Source: Schistosoma mansoni
Taxonomy: Eukaryota; Platyhelminthes; Trematoda; Strigeidida; Schistosomatidae
Assembly: GCF_000237925.1 (NCBI RefSeq)
Contig: NW_017386046.1
Location: 1 to 64,000 of the forward strand
DNA length: 64,000 nucleotides
Direction: 5' to 3'
Made by a program: the position numbers and the translations under genes
Notes under the pieces: model-generated
Seen by the model: only the letters and a program-made list of their open reading frames with translations
The model's database searches: none
Told to the model about the DNA's origin: nothing
Part shown: positions 47,586 through 61,130 of the stretch, piece after piece
How positions within the stretch are numbered: the stretch's first letter is position 1
How the letters are laid out: the number at the start of each line of letters is the position of its first letter

Positions 47586-47790
47586 AAATTTCCGATTTTT
47601 CCCCTAAATATCCGACGAATTTCCAATTTTTCCCCCAAATATCCGACGATTTTCCGACTTTTCCCTTAAATATCCGACGAATTTCCGATTTTCACCCTAA
47701 ATATCCGACTTTTCCCTTAAATATCCGATGAATTTCCGATTTATACCCTAAATATCCGACGAATTTCCGACTTTTACCCTAAACATTTCA
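47586..47790 (+). repeat. 31-bp minisatellite, about six units
   Basis: Unit close to TTTCCGATTTTTCCCCT followed by AAATATCCGACGAA. One unit is shortened. Ends next to a palindrome ATTTCACCATGGTGAAAT (47787-47804). Confidence 0.85.
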
Positions 47791-48060
47791 CCATGGTGAA
47801 ATAGTGCGAAACCTCCCTCTTGTTGTCGCTTATGTTAAAAGTTTCTCTGAGTCGTCTACTTTTCCTCTGTGTAACCGGATTTAAGGAGGAAAACTGGCAC
47901 TTCCTTTTACTTGTGCTATCCCGCTTCATCCTCCGGAGTTCGTCTCTATTTCCCCTGTATTGGTTGCTTGCAAGGCGTATGGGCTTACACTCTTTAAATC
48001 CTAAATTCGAACCCTTAATCTTTCAGACCTTACCTTGTTGTCCTAAAACTCCTACAGCAA

Positions 48061-50493
48061 AGATCCTAACCCTTAAACGCTCATACACTAGCGCCTAGCC
48101 CTATAGGACTGTAGAACTCCTTAAGCCTAGATCCTAACTCTATTAATAGGGTCAGTACAATTAAATCAGCTTCTACAGTTCATTCCACAAACATGTCACC
48201 ATCCGATCCTTTCAAGATACGAAATAAAATGAAAGTCATGGGTCTCAACTACAAGGCCTAGGCTTTAATATTCTTTCATGAAGTTAGTTAACGTACTAGC
48301 AGGAATCATTTTAACGCGTCTAGCTGTTAGTTAGGGATTTCACAGGACTAAATATCAAATGCATGCAAAGTTGGAACCAGCTGAATAAAAATCGTGGGCT
48401 CTTTCCATATTTTGTTTTGAGTTCACCCTCGCATTTCGGTCCATGTTTTATTCGGACTTACTTCAGCGGGTTATCCCACTGTTTTTCCATAACCGATATT
48501 GTTATTCAGTTCGTAATAGGATATTCCGGATTAAGTCTTGTTTGAATGTTGAGCATCTTTATTTTATACTCACTTTACACTCGTTATTGACAGTAACTAT
48601 GTTCGCGACATAAAATAAGCCACAAACATGAAACGCTGTTTTGGTTGGGTGACTGATAAAAAAGAACCTTCTGATTTTTTCGATTCTCTTGGATGAATTG
48701 TGCATACATACTGCTTTTGTGTGCTATTTGCTTTCCTTGTAGACGACCTATAAGCGTATACTTAGGAATGATCCTAACACATAGTGATGACTAACACCTA
48801 CTGAGTAAGGTTTCTTCTTATTGTCTCAAAGAGTTGCTAACTACTTTTGCTTTTTATTTGTGATCTATGGCTTCATGTCACTAATTTTTCAGTGTATATC
48901 AACAACTAATAAGAGAATTATTTGAAACTGACCGTTTGAGACTTCTTTTGAGATGCATCGGTTTGTAGAATTTAATATTTTCGATAACTATGTAGGTTAC
49001 TGATAGCTTTGTGTAGTTGGCTTCGAGCTACGCAGTTTTCTATACGAGCTAGTGGCTCTACCCTGATTCCTGGTCGAACTAAGTAAGGTGGATTGTAGCG
49101 GCTTAAACCATCTGGTCCTAGTTTCGACTCTCAGATTGTCTTAATCTCAGGCTTGTGTTATTACTGATTATTGCTTTTTGCAATTCATATTGAAGGTAAG
49201 TGCATTATGTGCACTTGCTAGGTCGTTGACTCGGGCTACTCTACATGCTCTCTTAGTACACAACGTGGTCTCAGCCTTGCCTCAGATCTACATTGTGTTT
49301 CGGAAAACATTGAAATAGTCTACGAAAACAGAAAATTTGACTTTAGTTTTTGAAGTTAAGGAGCCAGTCATTTGCAGATTGCTAAAACACACTGAACATT
49401 GCAACACTAAAATCATATGGTGCTTTTGAAGTTCTGGACATATACATGCATATTTGTATCAGGCTCTACATTGATCAGCCTATCGGGGCTCACTTGTTTG
49501 TAATGTACACTTCCAACACTTTATTAGAAGGACATGTCAACTTTCTATTCTTAGCTTAATTTATGATGTCTATTTGAACCAGCACTTCTTTCTCCTATAC
49601 CTTTCAAATGCTGATCGAAGCCTATCAGTAGGTTTCGATGGCAGTTTTTGGACACTCGACAACATAGGTTTCTGTTGTTTATCAGGCCTAAATATCAGCT
49701 AGGAATTTCAAGAATCTCCGATGTGATACACATAATATGAAGACTGTCAGGAATAGGCAGATATGCAACTCAGTAATTTATGTTGTTAGTTAGTCCAGTT
49801 GAGTGATCTGATGCTTCGAATTACATAGGTCCACTTAGTTACTTATTGACTTATATCAACACAGTGATCACCTAGATTCCAGCCAGGTATCCTAAACCCT
49901 TCGACGTGACTCAGTCCGGTTGTCAATGACTTCACAGCAGTATGCTACGCCTTGTTGTGTTGGACCTTAGCTTTCTTTCAGTCTACTCTTGCACCAGATA
50001 ACATCACTGACCGAGGTAGGTGGTGGTTAGGTATACGTAAAATGTGTCGCAACCACCTCAGTCGATGGAATTTCACTACCATCAATGGGTTTGCCATCTG
50101 ACCTGGTAGCCTACACATAACCTCAAGATTGTTCAGTCGGTTATTTCAAAATACATGGGCGATACTTCGAAAACACCTATGGTCAAGTACTAGTAACCTA
50201 GAAATATCTTGTGTTCTTAGTGACCATGTCTCACACCAATTAAGCAACACAATGGAGTGCTATGGGTTAATCTGGTCCTTAAGTTGGCAGATAAATATCT
50301 CGTCTAGGCGACAAGGGACTCAAATCGATAAGGACCAATGGAGGATTTTGAATCGTAGACACGACAGTCGAGCAATCAGTCCAAATATTTCTGAAACCCG
50401 TCTGCTTGCTGTATAAACTATGCATATGCTACATATTTGAAGGTGAATGTAGATAATTGAATTTATGTTTCAGTTTTAGGAACAAATCCGAGG
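48061..50493. other. 5' flank of the dehydrogenase gene; no other gene seen
   Basis: Unassigned, moderately AT-rich DNA. 49900-50400 looks like decayed repeat but matches nothing else in the window. A pyrimidine/AG step (TTATGTTTCAG at 50463-50473) just before the start codon could be a 5' UTR acceptor, possibly for a spliced leader. Confidence 0.45.
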
Positions 50494-53369
50494 ATGGATC
50501 AGTTGTACTCTTTTGTTTCCGTATGTTTTCTTTGTCCGTACATGTGGATTGTTGTTGCTGTCGGTGCATTGTATATTATCAAGAGAGAATACTTCGGTCA
50601 TTGCGAGTGTACTCTTGAGGATCGTTTGGATGGTAAAACAGTTATTGTTACGGGATGCAATACTGGTATTGGATTAGAAACAGTCAATGAGTTGGCTCAT
50701 CGTGGGGCCCGTGTTATAATGGCATGCAGAGATCTAAGGAAGTGCGAATTAGCTCGACAGGAGCTTCTGACTAGAACTTGTAATGAGAAGCCATCGGTAC
50801 TCAGTGTTCATTTGGAACCAGATCAAGTATGTTACTTTTAATTGTTTTACCAACGTGATGTGTTTTTTCCATGGTTATCATGCTCAGATGAAATTAGATG
50901 GAGCAAGATCCAAACCTGTTATGTATTGTCTGGAATGCGGGTGCTTAAACCACTATTTCACCGCTCCACTACCATCTTCAGTGACTCGCTAGTTTTTATT
51001 TAGTCGATGTTATTTGTTGTTTAAAGTTGCTTGCTGAAAGATTGTGATTGAGACGTGAGTAACCTTTGTAATTATTATCTCGTTTTCAATAGCTTATCTG
51101 TGAAGAGTTGGATCTGGAGTCACCAAGATCTATTCGAGAGTTTGCGAATCGTATCATTAGTAGAGAAAAATCAATTCCTATCTTAATTAATAATGCTGGG
51201 GCAGATTTTCCGGAGAAGATTTACGATGAGCTTGGGATTGAGAAACACTTGAAAGTGAATCATCTGGGTCATTTTCTGCTTACTAAATTATTAAAGCCGT
51301 GTTTGAAAGCCTCTGATGGAGAACCTTGTCGTGTAATTATTCTCTCATCTTTGTTACATTGGTTTGCTAAATTACACCCGAATAGCGGGTTTTTGTCAGG
51401 TGTAGGCTCTGGTTATGCTATTAGCAAGCTGATGAATGTGATTCATGCGCGTGAGATTTGCAAACGCTGGTCTGAGGATGGAATTATTTCAGTCAGCGTT
51501 CATCCAGGCTTAGTGAGAACATCCATTTTTCGTTCATGCAAAGGGAAATATGTGAGTTGATGTTTGTACTATTTGTTAAATCCAGTGTTTTTCCTTTGGT
51601 TATAAAGCGAACTTGTTCTAGTTTGTGCATACCGTGTATGTTTACCTGATGTCTGTCTTTTTGGTTATGTTGACCCAAATGTGTATTACACAAGTATTCC
51701 ATATTTTACGGAAACAATCTCAACACAAACGCTCTTTTAAGGTGCAGTTAACTGATCTTCGCTACGAGGTGCACTCTAATATTACGAAATCTGACGAAGA
51801 CTACTACCGAACCGTTGATGATGACGTTGACTTCAACTCTGTCTGTGCAGTTAGCATAGTAATAGTAAATAAATATAGTTACCCAAGAAGGGAAGTATGA
51901 CGAAATGATCACCACTAGAGAAGGATTAAGTAATGAGTTTGTAAGTGATATTTACACAGATTGAAGAGTTGTATCTGAATTATTTCGACCGATGTTTTCT
52001 AAAAACCGTCGAATATGAAGGGAATTCCTACTTCTTCATGATTGTGAGTGTTTTCAGGAATTCTCAAAATTTGTGGAATAGACACTTTGATTTAGTTCGA
52101 GCTATTAGCCTCCCTGTGAATCCAGAATGCTCGTGTAATTACAACCTAAGGAATCAGTTCCATCAAATTCTCCGTTTGTTGTGTGCATTGCTAGAAAAAG
52201 TACTATTCCTAAATGATGCGAAAAGCCATTTCATTTCATGTGAAGTCTGTTATTCCTTATGTTTGAGACAAAGCTCTATAGGTCTCATCAAAATTATCGA
52301 CTATCGTGCATCATAAGTTCTAGAAGAAATGTTATGGTGGTGCGATGATACCCAAACTATAAAAATCGCACTTAATCAGTTGACGACCAATGTTCTTAGG
52401 TACGACATGTGCGTGGGCCTTTTAGATACGAAGTACTTTTGAAAGACTGACAGAAGCCTGTTCCCACACTTGCTGTTTGTGGTGAACTCTTAGAAGTGTT
52501 TGAAAAGTTCATGGTCGGTGTTTGGGTGTTGGTGGTAGTGTGGCTGATGAGATCAATCTACGAATATTAGAACTCGAAGTGGTTTACGTCAATCTGGGCC
52601 GTCTTTGTGTTAAGAGGTCATCATATATGAGTCAAGAGAGACATCAGCGGGGATCTTGCTATAATTTTCTTTTACACTGCAGAACGTGAGCGGAACTTCG
52701 TCACCGGAAATAATTCGTTCTAATTGTAATTTGTTAAATTGATCCGTCTCTCCTATCATGATTTATTTTCCTTCACTCCTATTTATTTGATTGGTCATAC
52801 TTCCTTTCGTTTTTTACTTCGCAATCTTATCTGTGTAACGCACATCTACTTTGGTGGTCATTTGTAACAATATTTATGTATTTGAATAAATAGTGATGTA
52901 AATGAAGTTGTTGAAATGTATATACGTGGTTGATTTGTTTCTGCGTACTTGTGTGCATGCATCTACCAGATTATCGTAGAATGTAGGACGGTATTTCGGA
53001 ACTGTTACAGCGAAGTTGTTTTCGTCGATTTTACGGATTAATATTTGGTGAAATGCATTTGTTTGAGAGGAGTTATACTGTATTGATGCGCATTTGTAAA
53101 CTAGTCAGCTTTTACCGTTTGATTAAGATTTGTTTTAATTTTAGTTTTTAGTCTACTATTTATTTCGATGGTTGACAAAAACATCTCGTGAAGGTGCTCA
53201 GACTACAGTATTTTGTGCCCTTGATAAAAATCTGATTCCTGGTGCATTTTATTCTGAGTGTCGACCACGTAGGTGTAATTCTCAAGCATTAAATGACGAA
53301 ATTTGCAATCATGTGTGGAAAACTTCGGAAGCGCTTATTGACGAGTGGGAATCATTTGGTCAGAAGTAG
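50494..53369 (+). CDS. Short-chain dehydrogenase, retinol-dehydrogenase (RDH11-14) type, three exons
   Basis: Exons are 50494-50826, 51093-51551 and 53145-53369, all phase 0, with GTATGT and GTGAGT donors and CAATAG and TTTTAG acceptors. The product is 338 aa, near the 316-336 of vertebrate RDH11-14. An N-terminal hydrophobic anchor spans residues 10-29. The cofactor motif TGCNTGIG is at 53-60, and Arg79 in ACRD favours NADP(H). NNAG is at 144-147 and a catalytic Asn-type VNHLGHF near 166-172. Ser197 and YAISK at 219-223 complete the triad, and VHPGLVRT follows. The last exon gives KTSREGAQTTVFCALD, the typical C-terminal block of this group. Expected role: NADP-dependent oxidoreduction of retinoid, steroid or lipid aldehydes at a membrane. 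Intron 2 holds a LINE fragment. Confidence 0.92.
52430..52900 (+). mobile_element. LINE ORF2 C-terminal fragment in intron 2
   Basis: Decayed text resembling 'F.YLGs.I...GSV.DEI..RI' near 52500-52575, as in SR3/RTE-like elements. The end is an ACAATATTTATGTATTTGAA tail ATAAATAG resembling that of the 524-bp retroposons. Confidence 0.5.
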
Positions 53370-53464
53370 AATTTGAAAATATTTGTTATTACTAAGTGCT
53401 GTGTTAAATTAATGACATGTAAATGCCACTGAGCTCATAAATTTTCGTCTTGCTTATGTGAAAC

Positions 53465-53470
53465 AATAAA
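53465..53470 (+). promoter_or_regulatory. Poly(A) signal AATAAA of the dehydrogenase gene
   Basis: The first AATAAA after the stop codon, 95 bp downstream, followed by a T-rich stretch. Confidence 0.7.
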
Positions 53471-53769
53471 ACATTTTCTGGACTCTTTTTGTTCATTTTG
53501 CTTGAATGACTGACATTCCACAGTAATTTATATAAGTCGCTTTTGACTGTACACAGTTTTCGTTCCATACGCTATGAACTACTGTCAATGAAATCTCTTC
53601 TGTCGGAATGGAAAGCTGTTTTTGATAGATAGACCGGAAGAACAGCATAGAGTGACTGTGAAAATAGTTCTCCAGTTTTTGCGATGGCATCTACTGGTGC
53701 ACGGTTTACATCTGTGAATAAATGTGAGGATCTCTACCATAGAATGGGAAATGGTATTATCTATCAAAG

Positions 53770-54105
53770 ATCGAGCAGTCAGTCAGCTACAACGTAGGAT
53801 CAGGCACATATATGTATCAGTCCAGTTTGCCATACATCATTAGCGCAACAAGATGAACACCGAATTCATAGAAGTATTTAATTCAATGGTGATAATATAT
53901 AACAGAAAGATTGTGTATCAGGATATAGTACAGAAAGAAGGAATTAGTTTGTAGAAAGAAAGATATAAGGCAATTTTTAATCTCATAGTTTAAAGGAAGA
54001 CGGGGAGTTTATACACCTACGCCATTATGACCGATCCTGAGACATGTCACTCAGATTCTCCAACCATTGGTTACGATAGTCCAGTATGGATTGTATATTA
54101 GATGT
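53770..54105 (-). mobile_element. LINE 3' tail (SR3/RTE-like), inverted
   Basis: CAGTCAGTCAGCTACAACGT at 53777 is the reverse of the GTAGCTGACTGACTGA tail at 21479. The rest mirrors the 3' UTR and the end of the coding region (CTCAGGATCGGTCATAATGG on the - strand). Confidence 0.75.
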
Positions 54106-56029
54106 GCATTATAGATTATTCATAAATACCGTAGTCCCACTCGATTCAATTGTTAATATTCAAATGTTTAGACGATACTGTTGACGAAAGTGGTTTTCTC
54201 ATTTTCTGCTCCTCACTACAACCCCAATGAGATATTTTGTTACATGTTTCATGGAACGAAAGGAAGAAAGAATCCAAATATTTATCATGTTGAATGTTGT
54301 ATTTTCCAATCGGCTGATACGTAACAATTTTTGATATGAAATCGGTATGCCACTCTTGTGATCAGTTTTACTTGAGTGGGAGATGCTATTCGAAGGATGT
54401 GGTAGTGCTTGATCGGCGCTTAATTAGTTCAGTGTATCCCTCCTGAATTTTGTGTGAACCCTAGTGTATATGTAAGACAGGAATTAAATTGTCATTTTGA
54501 ATCCCAGGTGCTTATCTGGACATGTTTAATCTTAAGCCTCACTGAGTTCTTGACTGGATTTCACAAGTTAAAATGATGACATCAGAGTTTAGAGTGGTGA
54601 TCAAAGTATACTGTAATGTGTTTTAGCTTACACATTTGCTTTATATATAAAAGTGTTTGGAGTAAACAGAACTCACATTTCCTGCTTGCTTATATTACTA
54701 TGTTTCACTGATACGGACCGAAATGCCGTCTAGTGAATGCAAATTTTGATGACCTAACCAAATTCGAATCGCCACAAAAGGATGAAACACACCGAGTGTT
54801 CCTGTGTTCAAGAGATGTTTAGTAATTGTGGTGTTTAAAGTGGTTCTTTCTGTTGTTTGAAGGCTTTTTGTGACATATTCAGAAAATCGGATGTATACCT
54901 TCTTTTTTTTCGCCCAATGTAGCTGCTTTGACAGGTCCTTTTAAATTTCTAGACATAATCATTGTCTTTACATCTTGATCATACCCTCTTTGTTTATCGA
55001 CGGGGGAGTTGAGGTTCCTATTCGTATAACACAATAAAAGCATAATAATAGTGATGTGGCTTTCCTAATGATTTTCTCCTTTAATCTCAACCACAGTACA
55101 TAGCTTATAGTGTAGATAATATCTAACGAGTTTGTGCAGTTGTACTGTTCGCTGCAAGCGGTAATTGCTTGTAAAACATTACTTCCACTGCATTGACAGT
55201 GTCCTACATTTTCCTCAGTTGGTTCAGTTATGGTTATTAGAGTACGTTTGAAAAGATTTGGGAATTTCTGTTGCATAGACTGTACTTAATACTATTATTT
55301 TTTCTTGAAGTCTTTGGATTCATCCAGGTTTTCAAAAATGGGTCGTGTTTTCCTTTAGGAAACCTACGAAATTTCTGTGATTCCATCTAAATGAATGAGA
55401 ATTAAAATGAATTTATTTTCCATAATCCATTTGTTGTAATAATGTGTATTTTTTGAACTGAATTAGTTAAATTACGTCAATCGACATGTTTGATCTAGTT
55501 AGTGAGAATAGATCTGTAGAAAACTTTGATGGTTTTAGTGTTTGAATCTGTAAAGCTAATGGTGTAAAACATTTAAACATGACGTTATATGATTGTCCAC
55601 AGTGTATGCAAAATGTTTCTATGGATAGCTGTGTGAGACCTAATGAAGATATGAAAACATATACTTTTATTGTGAGTCGACTATTCTCATGATTGTCTGT
55701 AGCTATGTTTCGTTAAACTGCATGGTCTTGTTAGTTTAATTATAACTTTCTAGTGCAAAACTGCGTATCGTGAAATTCTATCGGTTTATTTTATTCCCGA
55801 ACGATCCTATTGTCATTTAGGATCAGATTCACGTCTTCGTTGACAAATGTTTTCATCAACAATTAACTGTGATAACGTGGTTCCGAGAAGTAATTTATAA
55901 AGTAAATTTCTGGTGAATAGAAACCACGAAATTCAAACTTTGCTCTGTAAATGATTTTGAGTTTCATATGTTCTTCAGTTGTAGGAATGCTGCCACTGCT
56001 TTGAATTTACGTCTGTATCTGATCCTCAT
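54106..56029. other. 3' flank of the dehydrogenase gene, nothing recognised
   Basis: AT-rich. A 102-codon - strand open frame (55276-54968) has no recognised family. Confidence 0.5.
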
Positions 56030-56528
56030 TATTCATCGATTATACTGCTACCCAGATACATGAAAGTTTCCACATCTTCTAGAGTTTCCTCCTTATGTGT
56101 TAATGGGTCGGTGTTCTCCATGTTGTTTTGAAGGATCTTGGTTTTTCCCTTGTATATGCTGAGGCCCAGATGTTGCTGCTACACTGGCTGTCTTGACCTG
56201 AATTTGTTGATGTGTATGGGATAAAAGGGTTAGATCATGTGTGAAGTCAAAATTGTCTAGTTGCACCCAATCTATCCATTGTATTCCGTGCTTCTCCTCA
56301 GATGTGGAGGTTTTCATAATCCAGTCAACCACGAGAAGAGAAAGAGAGAGTATTCAGTTTCGTTTGACTCCATTCGTCACTTAGAATGCGTCTGTCAACT
56401 GCCTAAGTTCGAATTTTCAGTGTAGTTCATCATATGAATTCCGGATGGTGTTGTCGACCTTCTCATCTACTCAGTCCATAATATTCTCCTATCCACTATT
56501 TCAAATGCCTTTTCATAATCAAGGGAGT

Positions 56529-56880
56529 TGAAGATGCCTCAGGTATTGTAGTTTGACAACACTTTACCAACAACACATATAATTGAATCGCACTCACCGA
56601 GTGAAATCAAAAGTCAGAAGCGAGGAGGTTCGAAGAAATATTTGATAGATTATCAACATATCGAGAAGTGACTGATCTGGCTAATGATCGTAGGAGAAGT
56701 TGAGCACGGCGTTCCCACTCGTGATCTGGTGCGGACGCATGACCGAGCGCCTTCAGCTAGATGAGTCGATTAAAACTGATGTGGTCAGCATCCAATGCCG
56801 AGAACTTACAAAGATATTGATTTTGGGGGTTTATTTACCGCTATAGATCACTCCCCCTAGTGGGGTAGTGATGACCCTAC
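56529..56880 (-). repeat. 3' LTR of Gypsy element D, about 350 bp
   Basis: Nearly identical to 44037-44388 and related over its length to LTR family B. The stretch near 56850-56880 contains an inverted repeat around CCCCCTAGTGGGG. Confidence 0.75.
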
Positions 56881-59800
56881 GACGTGGCCAGCCAGAAGTT
56901 TCAACCCAACGAGTTTGTTTTTGGTAAACACTCTTCTGATAGCTTGCTATGTTTAGCAGCCTCTGGTCATATTTCTTTTATTATAAAGGGCCATGAAGTA
57001 CAATATACCAATAAGGAAACAAATAATAATCCAAATTTTGGTTCCTCGTAAACTTCATGGTTCATCTTATCGTCTTTTCCAACCGTCCTGGAAAAGAAAA
57101 AGAAAATGCAAGTACATGTCGAAATACACTCATATGCGAATAAAGACACAAAGCGGGCGAAGAGAGGTAAATAGACTCATACACCTGCGATAGCGTAAAA
57201 TCAGTGTTTTGAAAATTTTTTGGTTGTTCTTTTAAAGAAAAAAAACACATATTGAGAAAATAATCCGTTTTTTTGGAAAACATATAAGTATAAGCATATT
57301 AAATTTTTTTATTATATGTAATACAAAGGAAAGCCGAGATAAAACAAAATGTTATCTGGTGTCTTGCGTGCAATAGTCGTTTAAATGTTCCCGAAATCTC
57401 ACTCTTCTTTCAGAACGCGTTGTTTTAAGTTTATTTTCAGATAATACCAAAGTATCAACGTGCGTGTTAGCTGTCAGATGACGTATTATACGTGCAGGAG
57501 CCGTGTCATTCGATTGTACCGAAGGAAAGTCGATGTGGATGGGATTTCCTTCCAAAGGAGTTGAGCTGCAGTGTATCCCATGTCAGCTTTCGCTGCATTG
57601 CGAATACCTAGTAAGATGAGTGGAAGAGCATCGGTCCACTGTAAAGTGTTTGCAGCTGATGGTGAAACTTTTAGTTGTCACTGAAAGCGTTCTACCAACT
57701 CGTTTGCTTGTGGGTGGTAGGCGGTCGTTCGGAAGCGAGTGATTCACAATAGCATGATCAGATAACGGAAAAGTGCAGATTCGTAATGGCGTCCGCGGTC
57801 TGTAGTGATGATTGAAGGACACCCGAAACTTGCTACCCATCGTTCGACGAAGGTGCGGGATAGTGCTTCAGTAGTAATGTTTCTGAAGGATACCGACCCT
57901 GGCCCTCGTGTATAAAGATCTACACAAGTTATGTTAAGAGTATTCATTTGAATCTGGTAAGAGTCTTACCAAGTCCAGATGAACATGATCGGAACGAGCA
58001 TCGGGAGTTTTGAACAACCCTAACAGACATTTGTTGTACCTATCCACTTTAGATTTCTGGCAGCTTACACAGGAGCGTGCCCACTCCCTCACGTCTTTAT
58101 TCATACCAGGCCAGCAAAATAGTTCTGCTATGAGCTTGATGGTTGCACGAACACCTGGATGAGAAAGTTTGTGCAACGTTTTGAAGATGTTGCGTCGATG
58201 ATATTTTGGTACTATTGGACGGTCCCTACCTGTAGATGTGTCACAAAGTAAGGTTTCCTTACCTGTTCCCAGTTATGCGAGAGAAGGCGTCTGCAACTAT
58301 ATGGTTTGCTCCAGAAATGTGTTTTATATTTGAAGTAAACTGAGAAATGTAGTCCAGTTGTTGAGACTCTCGAGGTGAGTACGTGTCTGAAGATGAGCCT
58401 ATTTAAAAAGCAAGAGCTTTATGATCGGTAAAAGGGTGAATTCCCAGCCTTCGATAGATTGTTGAAAATGCCGTACAGCACAATACATAGCTAGGAGTTC
58501 CCTACTGAAAGTGCTGTACCTCGATTCAGTGTCCATCAACCGTCTCTAGAAAAATGCCAAGGGTTGCCAGGAGTGGTTAACCCATTGTTGTAAGACTCCT
58601 TCGATTGCGTCTACTGCGATAGTGATGGGTAATTGAGTATCCTGAAGTGTCAGCATGGTTGCCTTTGCAATAAGTTCCTTTGCTGTGGGAAATGCTTTTC
58701 GCGCATTGTCGTCTTGATTAATGGACTTCACAGTTCCACGAAGTTGGTCGGTTAGCGGTTTCATAAGGGATGTTCATTTTGGTGTGAACCGTCTATAGAA
58801 ACTTGCAGTACCATTAAATGTGCGCAATGGCTTAATCGTGGTCGGTTCTGGGTAATCCGGAACGGTTACGACTTTGCTTCTCACAGATCGGATGCCTTGC
58901 TCATCAATAGTGTGTCCTAGGAGATCTTAGAAGTCTGTTCCGATTTGGCATTTCTGAATGTTTACAGTTGTTCGAACACAATGTCCAGATACTGGAGATG
59001 GGATTATCTGTCTGGGCTTGCTATTAAGCAGTCATCAGCATACTCATATACGAAGTCGACACCTCGAAAAACGTCACCGATGAATCTTTGGAAGGTTTGG
59101 GCAGCATTCCTTAGACTGAAAGGTATTTGCAAAAATTCATAGTTTCCGAAGGGAGTGATGATAGCCGTTTTTGGAATATCGCCAGTAGCCATAGGGATCT
59201 GATTATAGGCTTTAACCAAGTCGATTTTCCAAAAGACAGTTTTACCCTTCAAGGTGGCTGTCAAATCGTGAATGTGAGGCAACGGGTAACAATCGAGAAT
59301 GGTTTTAGCATTCAAACGCCGATAATCACCAGTTAGGCGCCAATCATTGCTGTCCTTTTTAGGGACCATGTGCAATGGGGATGACCATGGACTATTTGAC
59401 GGTCGAATGATTCCTAAATCTATCATGTGGTCGAATTCGTTTTTAGCTAACCTAAGCTTTTCGGGAGCCAGTCGTCGTGCTTTTGAGAATACAGGTGGTC
59501 CTGTAGTCGAGATATGATGTGTAACACTGCTGGTTACACACGGCGACTTCGTTTGCGGTTCGTATATCCCAGAGTACTTGTCAAACGATGGTTGCTTGAA
59601 TGGATCTATTGTGTGCTTAATTGTGACTGGGGATAATTTGCAACCGGAAAAAGAAGTTACGGAAACAGACAAATTAGTGTTTCCGTCTACTAGCCTCCGT
59701 TTGCGCATATCAATGAGTAGATTGTGGTGTTGTAGGAGGTCTATACCAGTGAGTGGGATAGAAACATCTGCAAAAATGAAGATCAAGTGAACGGATTTGA

Positions 59801-60981
59801 AAAAACCCACGTTAAAGCAAATGTACCTTTCACTATATGTGGCGACTTGCTTTCCGTTTGCCGCCTGTAAGCTAAAAACAGATTCGTGAAGCCGGTGGCT
59901 AGAATTTGCAGAAAGAACGTTAACTTCTGCGCCAGTCTTGATGAAGTAGCAAACTTTTGTCATCACATATGTGACACATAACAGACGGCCATTTTCGTCG
60001 GCTACGGTTGCCGTTAACGCGTACCGGCTCCGAAGTTTCCTGAATTGTTTTTCATGTAAGTTGATTTTGAGTTCGGGTAATTTCAAGGTTTTCGGCAATT
60101 TCTGGAAAACTTTCCATACAGGTTATGATGCCAGATATCGGGGTTATCTGTCTCTCGCCGTCTGGAGACAGATCGCCTACGTGAAGTGCTTCTTCGCAGG
60201 GTATGTAACCGTTTATGGTCATTACGAAATCTAAGGTAGCGCGTAAATGTATTACACAATTCTGTAATGTCATTCTGGGTCGGATGAGATTTTTCTTTGA
60301 CTGAAAATCTTCGGCACTAGCGGAATTCGTTATTTCTAGGATGCAGTCAGTAGATGCAGCCAGCTCGTCTACGGTGTTGTTTTGAAACGAGACCAGAACT
60401 GCTTGCACCTGTTGAGGAAGTTCAGACAAGAAAAGTTGTCTGAATAGGCCATCATCGAAAGTTCTTTGGCCGATAACCTCTCTCATTTTTAGCAACATAT
60501 CTGTCGCAGAACCATGTTGCAGGTCTATATTATAAAGGAGTTGATCTAACCCTTGTCTATCGGTTAGGTCCCCGAGTTTTAGAATAGATCATTTTAGAGT
60601 TTCATAAGGTTCCGAAACATCACTAGTAAACATACTAGGTGTTACGTACCTGTTAAATTCGCTCGGTAGTGTCTTTACAACCACGAGGAATTGTGCGCGT
60701 GGATCAGTCATGCCGTACTTGTAAAAGTCGGCCTACAGGTAGAAGAACCAATCTTTAGTTGAAACGAAGGTGGGGACATAGTCTTTAATTTAAGTACATT
60801 GGGTATCTGTTCCGTCATAGTGAAGTATCAAGTACGAGAATGAACGGGGAAAAAATATTCGAAACATCGAAAGGAATCACGATGTGTAAAAATTAAAATA
60901 AAGCAATGATTTATGAAACGCCAAAAAGGAACAGACTTACAATTTATGCGTCGGTGTACCAGAAGACATAAGGGTCACCAA

Positions 60982-61130
60982 TGAAGATATCACAGGTATT
61001 GTAGTTTGACAACATTTTACCAGCAACACATATAATTGAATCGCACTCACCGAGTGAAATCAAAAGACAGAAGCGAGGAGGTTCAAAGATATATTTGATA
61101 GCTTATCAATATATCGAGAAGTGACTGATC
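60982..61130 (-). repeat. Partial 5' LTR of Gypsy element D
   Basis: The first 149 bp (on the + strand) of the LTR, ending abruptly at the RTE junction. Confidence 0.75.

Larger units (their letters stand above)
44808..48060 (+). mobile_element. LINE ORF2 3' end and 3' UTR, interrupted
   Basis: 44808-45048 and 46805-48060 match, inverted, 1135-890 and 890-1 of the window, so they are one LINE 3' end opened by an insertion at 45049-46804. The RT C-terminal block (EWNSLNEHVVVVLS) resumes at about 46820 on the + strand. The 3' UTR holds a 31-bp minisatellite that the other copy lacks. Confidence 0.7.
56529..61130 (-). mobile_element. Gypsy LTR retrotransposon D, fossil of 4.6 kb
   Basis: The - strand order is: partial 5' LTR 61130-60982, leader, gag (about 60850-60100, capsid-like FLSELPQQVQAVLVSF), protease and RT/RNase H (60098-58546, with RT text such as WRLTGDYRRLNAKTI and YEYADD), integrase (58176-57352, with the HHCC-like zinc region near 58170-58060 and CPSIITTDRGR), the 3' internal region, and 3' LTR 56880-56529. 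Broken, with roughly ten or fewer visible breaks. The two LTRs differ at several sites, so it is not recent. Inserted in an RTE LINE. Confidence 0.85.

Noticed and set aside
51625-52316. Two open frames of 91 and 123 codons after exon 2 of the dehydrogenase
   Set aside because: They lie in intron 2, match no family I know and are not needed for the complete SDR fold given by exons 1-3.
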